Counted from the stretch's first letter, positions 14,375 to 22,130 are shown. The stretch: DNA of 26,800 bases from a bacterium (GCA_003646055.1 QNDZ01000003.1:1-26800), one strand, 5' to 3'. Notes: a model not told the origin generated them from the letters alone. Translations and numbers: made by a program.

Positions 14375-15327
14375 GGTGGGAGAGAGAGGTAAAGGGAGGA
14401 AATAAGCGTATTGACCTCTACCTATCAAAGGGCGGTCTCCATCTATCCAGAAACAGGGTAAAGAGGCTTATCAAGGAAGGGAAGGTCCTTGTAAATGGAC
14501 ATCCTGTGAAACCAAACTATGTGGTCAAGGATGGGGATAAGATTGTTGTTGAGTATGAGCCTTTTGTTCCTGCAGACGTTGAACCTGAAAACATCCCCCT
14601 GGACATAGTTTATGAAGATAGATACCTTGTTGTGGTGAATAAACCAACGGGGATGGTGGTACATCCTGCCAAGGGGCATCTTTCAGGAACCCTTGTGAAT
14701 GCACTTCTCTACCATACAGGGAAGAAACTTGCCCCTGGAACAGAACCAACAAGACCAGGTGTTGTCCATAGGCTGGATAAGGATACAACAGGATTGATAC
14801 TTTTTGCAAAGGAACCATCTGCCCATACATACCTTTCGGGTGAGATATACCATAGAAGGGTGAAAAGGGTTTACCTTGCGATTGTCTGGGGTAGGCCACC
14901 CCTTGATGAAGGTACAGTGAATGCCCCCATTGGAAGGCATCTCATTTTCAGGGAGAAAATGGCAGTTACACCATTTGGCTCAAGGAGTGCTGTTACACAT
15001 TTCAGGGTTCTGTACTCTACAAAACTTGCAAGCATACTGAAGGTAACCCTTGAAACAGGAAGAACCCACCAGATAAGGGTTCACCTCTCACACCTTGGTT
15101 ACCCCATTGTTGGTGACCCTGATTACGGTGGAAGGGATGGTTCTATTTTGCAAAAAATAGGGGTTGAATACAGGGAGAAATTCTATAATATTCTTCACAT
15201 GATAGAGAGGCAGGCACTCCATGCAATGATGCTTGGTTTCAGACACCCTGTAACAGGGGAGTGGATGAACTTCTATGCACCAGTTCCAGAGGATATGAGA
15301 AATGTTATAAGGGAGATAATAAGATGA
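14371..15327 (+). CDS. rluD: RluD-family 23S rRNA pseudouridine synthase
   Basis: 318 residues. An N-terminal S4 RNA-binding domain (about 12-60, with VKRLIKEGKVLVNG) precedes the pseudouridine synthase domain. The catalytic Asp is D136 in VHRLDKDTTG (132-141), and NKPTGMVVHPA (90-100) is a strong RluA/RluD-group motif. The likely product modifies helix 69 of 23S rRNA, but RluC or RluB-like targets cannot be excluded by sequence. The start is GTG overlapping the rph stop; the stop overlaps topA (ATGA). Confidence 0.9.
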   Translation: MRWEREVKGGNKRIDLYLSKGGLHLSRNRVKRLIKEGKVLVNGHPVKPNYVVKDGDKIVVEYEPFVPADVEPENIPLDIVYEDRYLVVVNKPTGMVVHPAKGHLSGTLVNALLYHTGKKLAPGTEPTRPGVVHRLDKDTTGLILFAKEPSAHTYLSGEIYHRRVKRVYLAIVWGRPPLDEGTVNAPIGRHLIFREKMAVTPFGSRSAVTHFRVLYSTKLASILKVTLETGRTHQIRVHLSHLGYPIVGDPDYGGRDGSILQKIGVEYREKFYNILHMIERQALHAMMLGFRHPVTGEWMNFYAPVPEDMRNVIREIIR

Positions 15328-17474
15328 AACTATTGATAGTGGAATCACCCACAAAGGCAAAGACAATGGAGAGATACCTTGAGGGGTTCAGGGTGATGGC
15401 CACAATGGGACATATTAAGGACCTACCAAAGTCAAAACTGGGTGTTGACGTGGATAATGGGTTCAAACCACATTATGTGCTTCTGAAGAATAAAAGAAAG
15501 GTGGTGAAGGAAATCAAGACAACAGCAAAGGATGCTGATGAAGTTTATATTGCTACAGACCCTGACAGAGAGGGTGAAGCAATAGCATATCACATAAAGG
15601 AGGAGATAAACAGGGATGCAAAGAGGGTTTTATTCTATGAGATTACAAAGGAGGGGATACATCAGGGCATGGCCAATCCTGGAGAGATTGACCTTAAAAA
15701 GGTTTATTCCCAGCAGGCAAGGAGGATACTGGATAGGCTTGTTGGGTACAAGGTCAGTCCTATACTATGGAAGATTATAAAGAGGGGGTTAAGTGCAGGC
15801 AGGGTTCAGAGCGTTGTTCTCAGACTTATATGTGAGAGGGAAGAGGAGATTGAGAAATTCATACCTGAGGATTACTACATCATTACAGGTATATTTAATG
15901 GCAGGGGTAAGTTTAAGGCAAAACTCACAAAGATAGATGGGAAGAAGTTCAGAATTACACAGGAAGATGAACTGAATAAGATACTGGAGGAGATTAGAGA
16001 ACAGAATTTCACTGTTTCTACATATACAAAGAGCAGAAAAAGACAGAAGCCACCACCTCCATTGATAACCAGTACATTGCAGAGGGAGGCCTCAAGCAAG
16101 TTTGGTTTTTCCACAAAGAAAACAATGGTTATTGCACAGCAGTTGTATGAGGGTGTGGATACCCCTGCGGGAAGAAAGGGTATTATCACTTACATGAGGA
16201 CGGATACGCCAAGATTGTCTGAAAGGGCAATAGACGAGTTCCGCAGGTTTATAAAAGATGAGTTTGGAGATGGCTTTCTTCCTGATAAGCCAAATCTATT
16301 CTCTTCAAAGAAGCAGGCCCAGGGTGCACATGAGGCAATAAGACCAACGGATATAAATCTTCCACCAGAGGCACTTGGTCAATTTCTCACAAGAGACCAG
16401 ATGAAGTTATATACCCTTATCTGGAACAGGGCAATTGCAAGCCAGATGAGGGATGCTGAATGGGAAGAGGTGAAGATAGGTATTGAGGGTGGAAGGTTTT
16501 TGTTTGAGGCCTCATATAGAGAGTTACTGTTTCCAGGATTCCTGAAACTCCTCGGCATTCCAAAGGATGGTGAAGAGATACCTGAGTATAGAGAGGGAGA
16601 AACTGTATCACTTGTGTCCCTTGAACACGAGAAAAAGACAACCCAGCCTCCTCCAAGATACACTGAAGGGACAATGGTGAAGAAGATGGAGGAAGAGGGA
16701 ATAGGAAGACCAAGTACATACGCACCAACAATAAGTCTTTTGATTGAGAGGGGATATGTGAGAAAGGAAGGAAAGTTCCTTGTTCCAGAGGAGCTGGGCA
16801 GGACTGTGAATTCAATCCTTGTGAAACACTTTCCTGAACTCTTTAATGTTAAATTCACCTCACACATGGAGGAAGACCTTGACCTGATAGAATCAGGAGA
16901 AAAGACATGGGTTGAGGTTCTTGAGGAATTTTACAGACCATTCATTGAGAAGGTGAACGCAATCAGTAAAAAGAGTGGCGAAATAAAAGAGGAACTTGTT
17001 GAGGTAACTGATATAAAGTGTGAGGTTTGTGGAAGACCCATGGTTGTGAAGTGGGGAAGGTATGGTAAATTCCTTGCCTGTTCAGGCTGGCCTGAGTGTA
17101 AGAACACAAAACCACTTCCTGAAGATGAGGAAAAGATTGACAAAAGGTGTCCAAAGTGTGGAGCAGAACTTGTTGTGAGACATGGCAGGTACGGTAAATT
17201 TATAGCATGTTCAAGGTATCCTGAGTGTGATTACACTGAGCCGTACACAACTGGAATTAAGTGCCCTGAGTGTGATGGTGAACTCATTGAGAGGAGGAGC
17301 AAGAAGGGTAAAATCTACTATGTATGTTCCAATAAGGATTGTAATATTGTTTACTGGAATAAACCCGTTCCAGTGAAGTGTGAGAAGTGCGGTAACCCCT
17401 TTATGCTGGAGAAAAAGTCAAGGGGAAAGATTTATTATCAGTGCCCCAGATGCGGACATAGACAGAAGGAGTAG
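15324..17474 (+). CDS. topA: DNA topoisomerase I (type IA)
   Basis: 716 residues. It relaxes negative supercoils through a transient 5'-phosphotyrosine bond. Toprim metal residues are E7 (VESPTKAK) and D79/D81/E83 (TDPDREGEA), and the active-site tyrosine is Y290 in ITYMRTDT. The C-terminal region (about 590-716) carries four CxxC-type zinc ribbons: two of the common topoisomerase C4 type with GRYGKFLACS/GRYGKFIACS, then two shorter ones ending in CPRCGH. E. coli TopA has three C4 zinc fingers, so this tail is slightly longer in ribbon count. The ATG at 15324 overlaps the rluD stop; the frame is open further upstream, but MKLLIVESPTKAKT is the family start. Confidence 0.96.
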   Translation: MKLLIVESPTKAKTMERYLEGFRVMATMGHIKDLPKSKLGVDVDNGFKPHYVLLKNKRKVVKEIKTTAKDADEVYIATDPDREGEAIAYHIKEEINRDAKRVLFYEITKEGIHQGMANPGEIDLKKVYSQQARRILDRLVGYKVSPILWKIIKRGLSAGRVQSVVLRLICEREEEIEKFIPEDYYIITGIFNGRGKFKAKLTKIDGKKFRITQEDELNKILEEIREQNFTVSTYTKSRKRQKPPPPLITSTLQREASSKFGFSTKKTMVIAQQLYEGVDTPAGRKGIITYMRTDTPRLSERAIDEFRRFIKDEFGDGFLPDKPNLFSSKKQAQGAHEAIRPTDINLPPEALGQFLTRDQMKLYTLIWNRAIASQMRDAEWEEVKIGIEGGRFLFEASYRELLFPGFLKLLGIPKDGEEIPEYREGETVSLVSLEHEKKTTQPPPRYTEGTMVKKMEEEGIGRPSTYAPTISLLIERGYVRKEGKFLVPEELGRTVNSILVKHFPELFNVKFTSHMEEDLDLIESGEKTWVEVLEEFYRPFIEKVNAISKKSGEIKEELVEVTDIKCEVCGRPMVVKWGRYGKFLACSGWPECKNTKPLPEDEEKIDKRCPKCGAELVVRHGRYGKFIACSRYPECDYTEPYTTGIKCPECDGELIERRSKKGKIYYVCSNKDCNIVYWNKPVPVKCEKCGNPFMLEKKSRGKIYYQCPRCGHRQKE

Positions 17475-17478
17475 TTTG

Positions 17479-18822
17479 GTGTTTAAGCTTGTTGTGTTCT
17501 ACACCTCATGTATTATCTGGTCAGCAATTACACTTTTCTTTTTACTCTTCACAATCTACGCAAAAAAGGATGGAGAGAAACGACCCTTTCTCAGGTCATT
17601 GATTCTCCTTGTTCTTTCCCTTACCATTCTTGGGGTTCAGATTTTCCTTGAAGGATTTTATGTACAGTTATTTCAATATATAACCCTTGCCTTGTTCCTC
17701 CTGTTTGCTTTAATTTCAGCGATACCTTACAGGAACACACACACCCTGAAAATTTATCCCTCCAAAGAGAGGTTTGATGAGAGGGATGTGATGTTTGCCA
17801 GGGGTGAATACAGACCTGGAACAAAAAAATACAGGATTTATTATGGTGAACTGCACCCTGAAAAGAAAGAATTTGACGACAGATTGAGAGAACTGCCTGA
17901 ACCCTGTGAAGGTGGGGCCTTTTACGACAGATTATTGAGTAGTATCTGTTGTTCCGAATTTTCCTTTATTTCAAAACTCCTTGAATATGTTGACGGAGGG
18001 ATAGAAGGGGATATGGTTGAGTTAACACCGGAAGAATTCACGGAGCATATAAAATGGTTCACCAAATACCTGGGTGCTGACCTTGTTGGTATTGCACCAG
18101 TTGAGGAGAGATACTTCTACTCACATGTAGGAAGGGGACCGGAGGAGTGGGGAAGGGAGATAAAGGTGGAGCATAAATATGCCATATCATTTGCTGTGGA
18201 GATGGACTACATGATGCTTTCTCATGCACCAAGAATTCATACAACTGTTGAGAGCGCAAAGAAATACGTTGAGGTTGCTGTTATTGCCATTATTCTGGCA
18301 GAGTATATCAGAAGGCTGGGTTACAGTGCAAGGGCACACATATCAGAGAGCAATTATCAGGCTATCTTACCTCCATTTGCATACCTTGCAGGGATAGGTG
18401 AACTTGGAAGGCTTGGGTACATAATCACAAGGGAGTTTGGTCCAAGGGTGAGGTTGGGGCTTGTTACGACCAACCTTCCTTTGATTACTGATAAACCTAT
18501 AAGTTTTGGTGTTCAGGACATGTGTTCTTTCTGTACAAAGTGTGCTGATAACTGTCCTGCTCAGGCTATCCCCTCTGGTGAGAAAACTGTTGTAAGGGGT
18601 GTTGAGAAATGGCAACTGGACTATGAGAAGTGTTATTATTACTGGAAAAAGATTGGGACTGATTGTGGTTTGTGTATGTATACCTGCCCCTATTCAAGGG
18701 GAACCAATCCATTGCAGAATTTGTTGAGAAGGTTCTCAACCCTTTCGCATTTTGCACGAAGGTTTTACCTCTGGTGGGATGATTTTTTCTATGGGAAGTA
18801 TCCAAGAAGAATTATTATTTAA
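17479..18822 (+). CDS. Membrane-anchored reductive-dehalogenase-like Fe-S protein (RdhA family)
   Basis: 447 residues from GTG 17479 (AGGAG at 17467-17471, seven bases ahead). Three membrane helices (about 4-27, 38-57, 62-83) precede a soluble domain. Its second half resembles RdhA: AGIGELGRLGY (304-314), EFGPRVRLGLVTT, FGVQDMCSFC, then C349, C352, C355 and C359 for one 4Fe-4S cluster and C385, C396, C399 and C403 for the other, with W378 and GTDCGLC as in RdhA. Corrinoid-binding RdhA enzymes remove halogens; QueG is a distant relative, but the membrane helices and the GTDCG motif argue against it. No Tat signal and no RdhB anchor gene are visible. Positive charges at 29-39 put the catalytic domain on the cytoplasmic side. 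Whether it dehalogenates anything is unknown. Confidence 0.75.
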   Translation: MFKLVVFYTSCIIWSAITLFFLLFTIYAKKDGEKRPFLRSLILLVLSLTILGVQIFLEGFYVQLFQYITLALFLLFALISAIPYRNTHTLKIYPSKERFDERDVMFARGEYRPGTKKYRIYYGELHPEKKEFDDRLRELPEPCEGGAFYDRLLSSICCSEFSFISKLLEYVDGGIEGDMVELTPEEFTEHIKWFTKYLGADLVGIAPVEERYFYSHVGRGPEEWGREIKVEHKYAISFAVEMDYMMLSHAPRIHTTVESAKKYVEVAVIAIILAEYIRRLGYSARAHISESNYQAILPPFAYLAGIGELGRLGYIITREFGPRVRLGLVTTNLPLITDKPISFGVQDMCSFCTKCADNCPAQAIPSGEKTVVRGVEKWQLDYEKCYYYWKKIGTDCGLCMYTCPYSRGTNPLQNLLRRFSTLSHFARRFYLWWDDFFYGKYPRRIII

Positions 18823-18829
18823 AGGGGGA

Positions 18830-18851
18830 CGGTGCATGCATTTATGCATTA
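18830..18851 (+). repeat. 22-bp direct repeat, copy 1 (ATGCAT-rich)
   Basis: Reads CGGTGCATGCATTTATGCAT plus TA, identical to the copy at 18911. Similarity continues for about six more bases with two changes. Inside are TGCATGCA and ATGCAT-TT-ATGCAT palindromes. It lies eight bases after the upstream stop codon. Confidence 0.85.
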
Positions 18852-18910
18852 GTCATACAACCGCAAATTATCATAGTATTTATGGGGAATAAGGAAGACT
18901 TTATTTTACT

Positions 18911-18932
18911 CGGTGCATGCATTTATGCATTA
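18911..18932 (+). repeat. 22-bp direct repeat, copy 2 (ATGCAT-rich)
   Basis: Identical over 22 bp to the copy at 18830, 81 bp downstream in the same orientation. The pair could be binding sites for a regulator of the LVIVD gene, whose promoter is about 125 bp further on; that function is a guess. Confidence 0.85.
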
Positions 18933-18986
18933 AGCATAAAGGCTGTATTGATGGATAAGAAGACACAAAAACACAAGAATCTCTAA

Positions 18987-19062
18987 TTTATCTTATTGAA
19001 AATAAGAGGGATAAATAGAAAACTGTCAAATTGTCAACCTCCGTCCTCAGAGGGGTTGACAA
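18987..19062 (+). repeat. Two-palindrome promoter element, copy 1
   Basis: Its last 43 bp (19020-19062) are identical to 21485-21527; the upstream 27-bp half is about 78 percent identical by hand alignment (21 of 27). It contains TTATC...GATAA as a first inverted repeat and the perfect 9-bp repeat TTGTCAACC (19031-19039)/GGTTGACAA (19054-19062) with a 14-nt centre. An extra TGTCAA half-site lies at 19024-19029. The right arm contains the -35 TTGACA of the LVIVD gene promoter. Confidence 0.85.
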
Positions 19063-19084
19063 AATCGGAATAAAATTTTATCAT
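19056..19084 (+). promoter_or_regulatory. Promoter of the LVIVD gene
   Basis: TTGACA (19056-19061), 17 nt, TATCAT (19079-19084). The -35 lies in the right arm of the palindrome at 19031-19062, so a protein bound there would compete with RNA polymerase. Confidence 0.65.
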
Positions 19085-19157
19085 AAAAAACAAATGAAAG
19101 AATCACTCAATTTAGGGCTTAAAAAACAAAATGCTTAACCAATAAGAAGGAGGGATG

Positions 19158-21344
19158 ATGAATAGGTTTACATTAATTTTGATGTTGTGTTCTTTTATTC
19201 CTCTCAGTGCTGCGAATTATGAAGAACCCCTCGCAGAACCTATAAACCATTATAAAAAAACTGGGGGTATCAAGGGTGATTCCCTCAATGTGAGATTTGT
19301 GGGCAACTGGCCTTTTGGTCCGTCTTTTGCAGTTGCATATGATTCTGTAAAAAGTCTTGTATTTTGTGGCTCTGGTGGTGGTGTATATATCCTGGATGTA
19401 TCAGACCCTTCTTCGCCTGTTAAGGTATCAGAGGGAATCCATACCAGAGGTTTTGTGCGTAGTTTATTCTATGATAATACGTTAGAGAGACTTTATATTG
19501 CAGATGGTGTTGCTGGGCTTGAGATATGGAATGTATCCATACCTGCATCACCTTTAAAATTAGGCTCTTATGATACACCTGATCGTGCTCGGGATGTTGC
19601 AGTGGCAGGTTCATATGCATATGTTGCAGATAGGGATTCTGGGCTTCGTGTAATAGATATATCCGACCCATCAAATCCTGTTGAGGTAGGATATTATGAT
19701 ACACCTGGTTATGCTTATGGTGTTGCAGTGGCAGACTCATATGCATATGTCGCAGATGGGGATTCCGGGTTTCGTGTAATAGATATATCAAATCCATCAA
19801 ATCCTGTAGAAGTAAGCTGTTACAAAACACCTTACGCTTTGGATGTTGCAGTGGCAGACTCATATGCATATGTTGCAGATATGGGTAATAATAAGTTTCG
19901 TGTAATAGATATATCCGATCCATCAAATCCTGTGGAAGTAAGTTATTTTGAAACGCCCCCTATTATTTGGAATATTACATTGTTGGGCTCCTATGCATAT
20001 ATTGCAGATGGTTGGTTCGGGTTTCTTTTGATAGATATATCCAATCCATTAAATCCAACTCCAGTAGGTTATTATGATACGTCCGGTAATGCTTATGGTG
20101 TTGCAGCGGCAGACTCATATGCATATGTTGCAGATGACTTTGATGGGCTCTGTATAATAGACATATCCAACCCATCAAATCCTACGGAAGTGTATCATTA
20201 TGATACACCTGGTAATGCTTATGGTGTTGCAGTGGCAGATTCATATGCCTATGTTGCAGATGACTCTTCTGGGCTTCGCATAATAGATATATCCAATCCA
20301 TTAAATCCTATTGAGGTAGGTTATTATGATACACCTGGTTGGGCTCATGGTGTTGCAGTCTCAGGTGCATATGCCTATGTTGCGGATAGGGATTCTGGGC
20401 TTCGCATAATAGATATATCCGACCCATCAAATCCTACTGAGGTAGGATATTATGATACACCTGGTTGGGCTTTGGATGTTGCAGTAGAGAGTGCTTATGC
20501 ATATGTTGCAGATAGGGATTCTGGGCTTCGTGTAATAGATATATCCGACCCATCAAATCCTACTGAGGCAGGTTTTTGTTATACACCTGATCGTGCTTTG
20601 GATGTCGATTTGGCAGGTTCATATGCATATATTGCAGATGACCTTGCTGGGCTTCGTATAATAGATATATCCAATCCCTCACATCCTATTGAGGTAGGTT
20701 ATTATGATACACCTGGTTGGGCTCATGGTGTTGCAGTCTCAGGTGCATATGCCTATGTTGCTGATGGGGAGGTTGGGCTTCGTATAATAGATATATCCAA
20801 TCCATCAAATCCTGTGGGGGTGGGCTCTTATAATACACCCGGTGTTGCTTTGAATGTTACGGTGGCAGGCTCATATGCATATGTTGCAGATGATGGTTTG
20901 GGATTTTGTGTGATAGATATATCCAATCCATCAAACCCTATTGAGGTAGGATATTATGATACACCTGGTTCTGATGAATGTATTGCGGTGGCAGGGTCAT
21001 ATGTATATGTTGCAGCTAAGACTGCTGGTCTTCAGATTTATGAAAATCTGCTTCTTGGGATTAATGAATCCCGGAATAAAATTACTCTTCCCATCCGACT
21101 TATACAGAATCCAGTTGTTGATGATTACATTGAACTTGAATTGAGTGTTAAACAACAGAATATGTATGAAATAGGTCTCTATAATCTTCCCGGGCAGAGG
21201 GTGAAGACATTTTCTTTAAGTGGTCTATCTTCTGGGAAGCAGAAGATAAGATTGGAAACAAGAGAGCTAACAGGTGGTGTGTATTTTCTGAGATTGCAGG
21301 GAAAAGAAAATCAACAATCCATTAGGGTCACAATTATAAAATGA
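19158..21344 (+). CDS. Secreted LVIVD-repeat beta-propeller protein with T9SS-type C-terminal domain
   Basis: 728 residues from ATG 19158 (AGGAGG four bases ahead; ATG 19155 is adjacent to the site and less likely). A signal peptide (1-20, MNRFTLILMLCSFIPLSAAN) is followed by about 14 repeats of the LVIVD type, consensus YDTPG-x-A-x-x-VAV-x-x-SYAYVAD then SGLR-I-IDISNPSNPxEVGY. Twelve are exactly 42 residues long without indels (19569 onward); the first two are divergent and the last is cut short. Fourteen blades suggest two seven-bladed propellers. Residues from about 640 onward (RLIQNPVVDDYIELEL, LYNLPGQRVKTF, GGVYFLRLQ) match the T9SS type A sorting domain, which directs export across the outer membrane and surface attachment or release. 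A binding or adhesion role is likely; the ligand is unknown. Confidence 0.88.
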   Translation: MNRFTLILMLCSFIPLSAANYEEPLAEPINHYKKTGGIKGDSLNVRFVGNWPFGPSFAVAYDSVKSLVFCGSGGGVYILDVSDPSSPVKVSEGIHTRGFVRSLFYDNTLERLYIADGVAGLEIWNVSIPASPLKLGSYDTPDRARDVAVAGSYAYVADRDSGLRVIDISDPSNPVEVGYYDTPGYAYGVAVADSYAYVADGDSGFRVIDISNPSNPVEVSCYKTPYALDVAVADSYAYVADMGNNKFRVIDISDPSNPVEVSYFETPPIIWNITLLGSYAYIADGWFGFLLIDISNPLNPTPVGYYDTSGNAYGVAAADSYAYVADDFDGLCIIDISNPSNPTEVYHYDTPGNAYGVAVADSYAYVADDSSGLRIIDISNPLNPIEVGYYDTPGWAHGVAVSGAYAYVADRDSGLRIIDISDPSNPTEVGYYDTPGWALDVAVESAYAYVADRDSGLRVIDISDPSNPTEAGFCYTPDRALDVDLAGSYAYIADDLAGLRIIDISNPSHPIEVGYYDTPGWAHGVAVSGAYAYVADGEVGLRIIDISNPSNPVGVGSYNTPGVALNVTVAGSYAYVADDGLGFCVIDISNPSNPIEVGYYDTPGSDECIAVAGSYVYVAAKTAGLQIYENLLLGINESRNKITLPIRLIQNPVVDDYIELELSVKQQNMYEIGLYNLPGQRVKTFSLSGLSSGKQKIRLETRELTGGVYFLRLQGKENQQSIRVTIIK
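19569..21080 (+). repeat. Tandem 126-bp coding repeat (12 units in perfect register)
   Basis: Units start at 19569 and every 126 bp to 20955. Nucleotide identity between units is high; 20305-20383 and 20683-20761 are identical over 79 nt, exactly three units (378 bp) apart, indicating recent duplication or conversion. The array encodes the LVIVD blades. Confidence 0.9.
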
Positions 21345-21454
21345 GTGGATAAAAGAATAGCTCAATTCAGGTATATGTTACATCCTCTCCGGGGACAGAT
21401 GATCATATTGTCAAGGAACAAAGAGAGACTTATAAGTGTATAAAAATTTCATTA

Positions 21455-21527
21455 TTTATCTCATTGAACTTTAAAGAGATAACCAAACTGTCAAATTGTC
21501 AACCTCCGTCCTCAGAGGGGTTGACAA
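21455..21527 (+). repeat. Two-palindrome promoter element, copy 2
   Basis: Second copy of the element at 18987-19062, same orientation, about 2.5 kb downstream. First palindrome TTATCTC (21456-21462)/GAGATAA (21476-21482) is perfect here. Second is TTGTCAACC (21496-21504)/GGTTGACAA (21519-21527), identical to copy 1 including its 14-nt centre. Its right arm holds the tetR -35 box. The rest of the 210-bp gap 21345-21554 shows nothing recognisable and no clear terminator for the LVIVD gene. Confidence 0.85.
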
Positions 21528-21548
21528 CTTAAAAAAACTTCTTATATT
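21521..21548 (+). promoter_or_regulatory. Promoter of the tetR-efflux operon
   Basis: TTGACA (21521-21526), 16 nt, TATATT (21543-21548). Transcription would start about 21555, at the tetR start codon itself, so the mRNA appears leaderless. Confidence 0.65.
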
Positions 21549-21554
21549 CTCCTT

Positions 21555-22130
21555 ATGATGACTGACCAGTCAGTCAGTAAGGATAAAAGAGAGAGTATTC
21601 TTGAGGCGGCAGCGTCCCTTTTTTTAAAGGAGGGTTTTTTTAAGGTTACAATGGATATGGTCGCTGAGAAGGCGGGTGTTGCCAAGGGTACTTTGTATCT
21701 CTACTTCAAGAATAAGGATGAACTCTTTGCGTCTGTTATACAGTCAAGGGTACAGAGGATTGTTGAAGAGGCAAGGGGTGTTGTGGATGCTTCTCGTTCC
21801 CTTGATGAATTGATTGATAATCTCTTTGTGTTTGCAAACAAATTTGTTGATGAGATTGGAATTTATAAGGGAACAAGGGAGAGATTTATGGAACTTCCTG
21901 TTGAGGTTAGAAAGAAAATAATGAAGAGGACACCCGAAAGGGTAAAGAAATTTAACACGTATATAGGGAAAAAGGTGAAGGGGTTTGTACCAGGGATCAG
22001 AATGAAGCCCGAGTACATAGGTGAAATAATTTTAACCCTCACTATCAGGTCTTCAATTCTTGGGGAAAAAGGTTTTAGGGATGCAGTTAAGCGATTCATA
22101 AAAACTGGATTAAAAAAGGAGGAGATATGA
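21555..22130 (+). CDS. TetR/AcrR-family regulator of the adjoining efflux operon
   Basis: 191 residues. The N-terminal helix-turn-helix (about 12-55) has the family pattern ESILEAAASLFLKEGF, then VTMDMVAEKAGVAKGTLYLYF (31-51). The C-terminal ligand domain (60-191) is variable, as usual. It should repress the outer-membrane channel/adaptor/RND genes that follow with ATGA-type coupling, and itself, until a toxic ligand binds. No Shine-Dalgarno is visible before ATG 21555 or ATG 21558, and the predicted transcription start falls on this codon. The perfect palindrome at 21559-21576 lies within its first eight codons and is the likely operator. Confidence 0.92.
   Translation: MMTDQSVSKDKRESILEAAASLFLKEGFFKVTMDMVAEKAGVAKGTLYLYFKNKDELFASVIQSRVQRIVEEARGVVDASRSLDELIDNLFVFANKFVDEIGIYKGTRERFMELPVEVRKKIMKRTPERVKKFNTYIGKKVKGFVPGIRMKPEYIGEIILTLTIRSSILGEKGFRDAVKRFIKTGLKKEEI
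21559..21576 (+). promoter_or_regulatory. Probable TetR operator inside the start of tetR
   Basis: TGACTGAC-CA-GTCAGTCA: perfect 8-bp inverted repeat with a 2-bp centre, size and shape typical of TetR-family operators. It sits from about +5 to +22 relative to the predicted transcription start, where binding would block initiation or early elongation. Confidence 0.75.

Larger units (their letters stand above)
18823..19157 (+). other. Intergenic region between the rdhA-like gene and the LVIVD gene
   Basis: 335 bp, AT-rich, with no coding region recognised. It holds two copies of a 22-bp repeat (18830-18851 and 18911-18932), the first copy of a two-palindrome element (18987-19062), a promoter (19056-19084) and a leader of about 65 nt ending in AAGGAGGG. 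No clear rho-independent terminator for the upstream operon is visible: the palindromic repeats are not followed by T-runs. Confidence 0.7.

Noticed and set aside
17380..17478. N-terminal extension of the rdhA-like protein into topA
   Set aside because: The extension is the topA zinc-ribbon sequence read in another frame; GTG 17479 has a well-placed AGGAG and starts right before the first membrane helix.
17479..18822. Epoxyqueuosine reductase (QueG)
   Set aside because: QueG shares the Fe-S/corrinoid fold, but lacks N-terminal membrane helices and differs around the second cluster; the GTDCG and FGVQ-x-x-C features favour the RdhA side.
19031..19062. Rho-independent terminator
   Set aside because: The 9-bp palindrome could form a hairpin, but no T-run follows either copy and the right arm makes a -35 box with a good -10 behind it.
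19569..21080. CRISPR-like array
   Set aside because: The regular 126-bp repeat is entirely coding, in frame, without unique spacers; it encodes LVIVD blades.
18830..21527. Mobile element bounded by repeats around the LVIVD gene
   Set aside because: The flanking 75-bp copies are direct, carry promoters and are not at ends of a transposase or integrase gene; no target-site duplication was seen.
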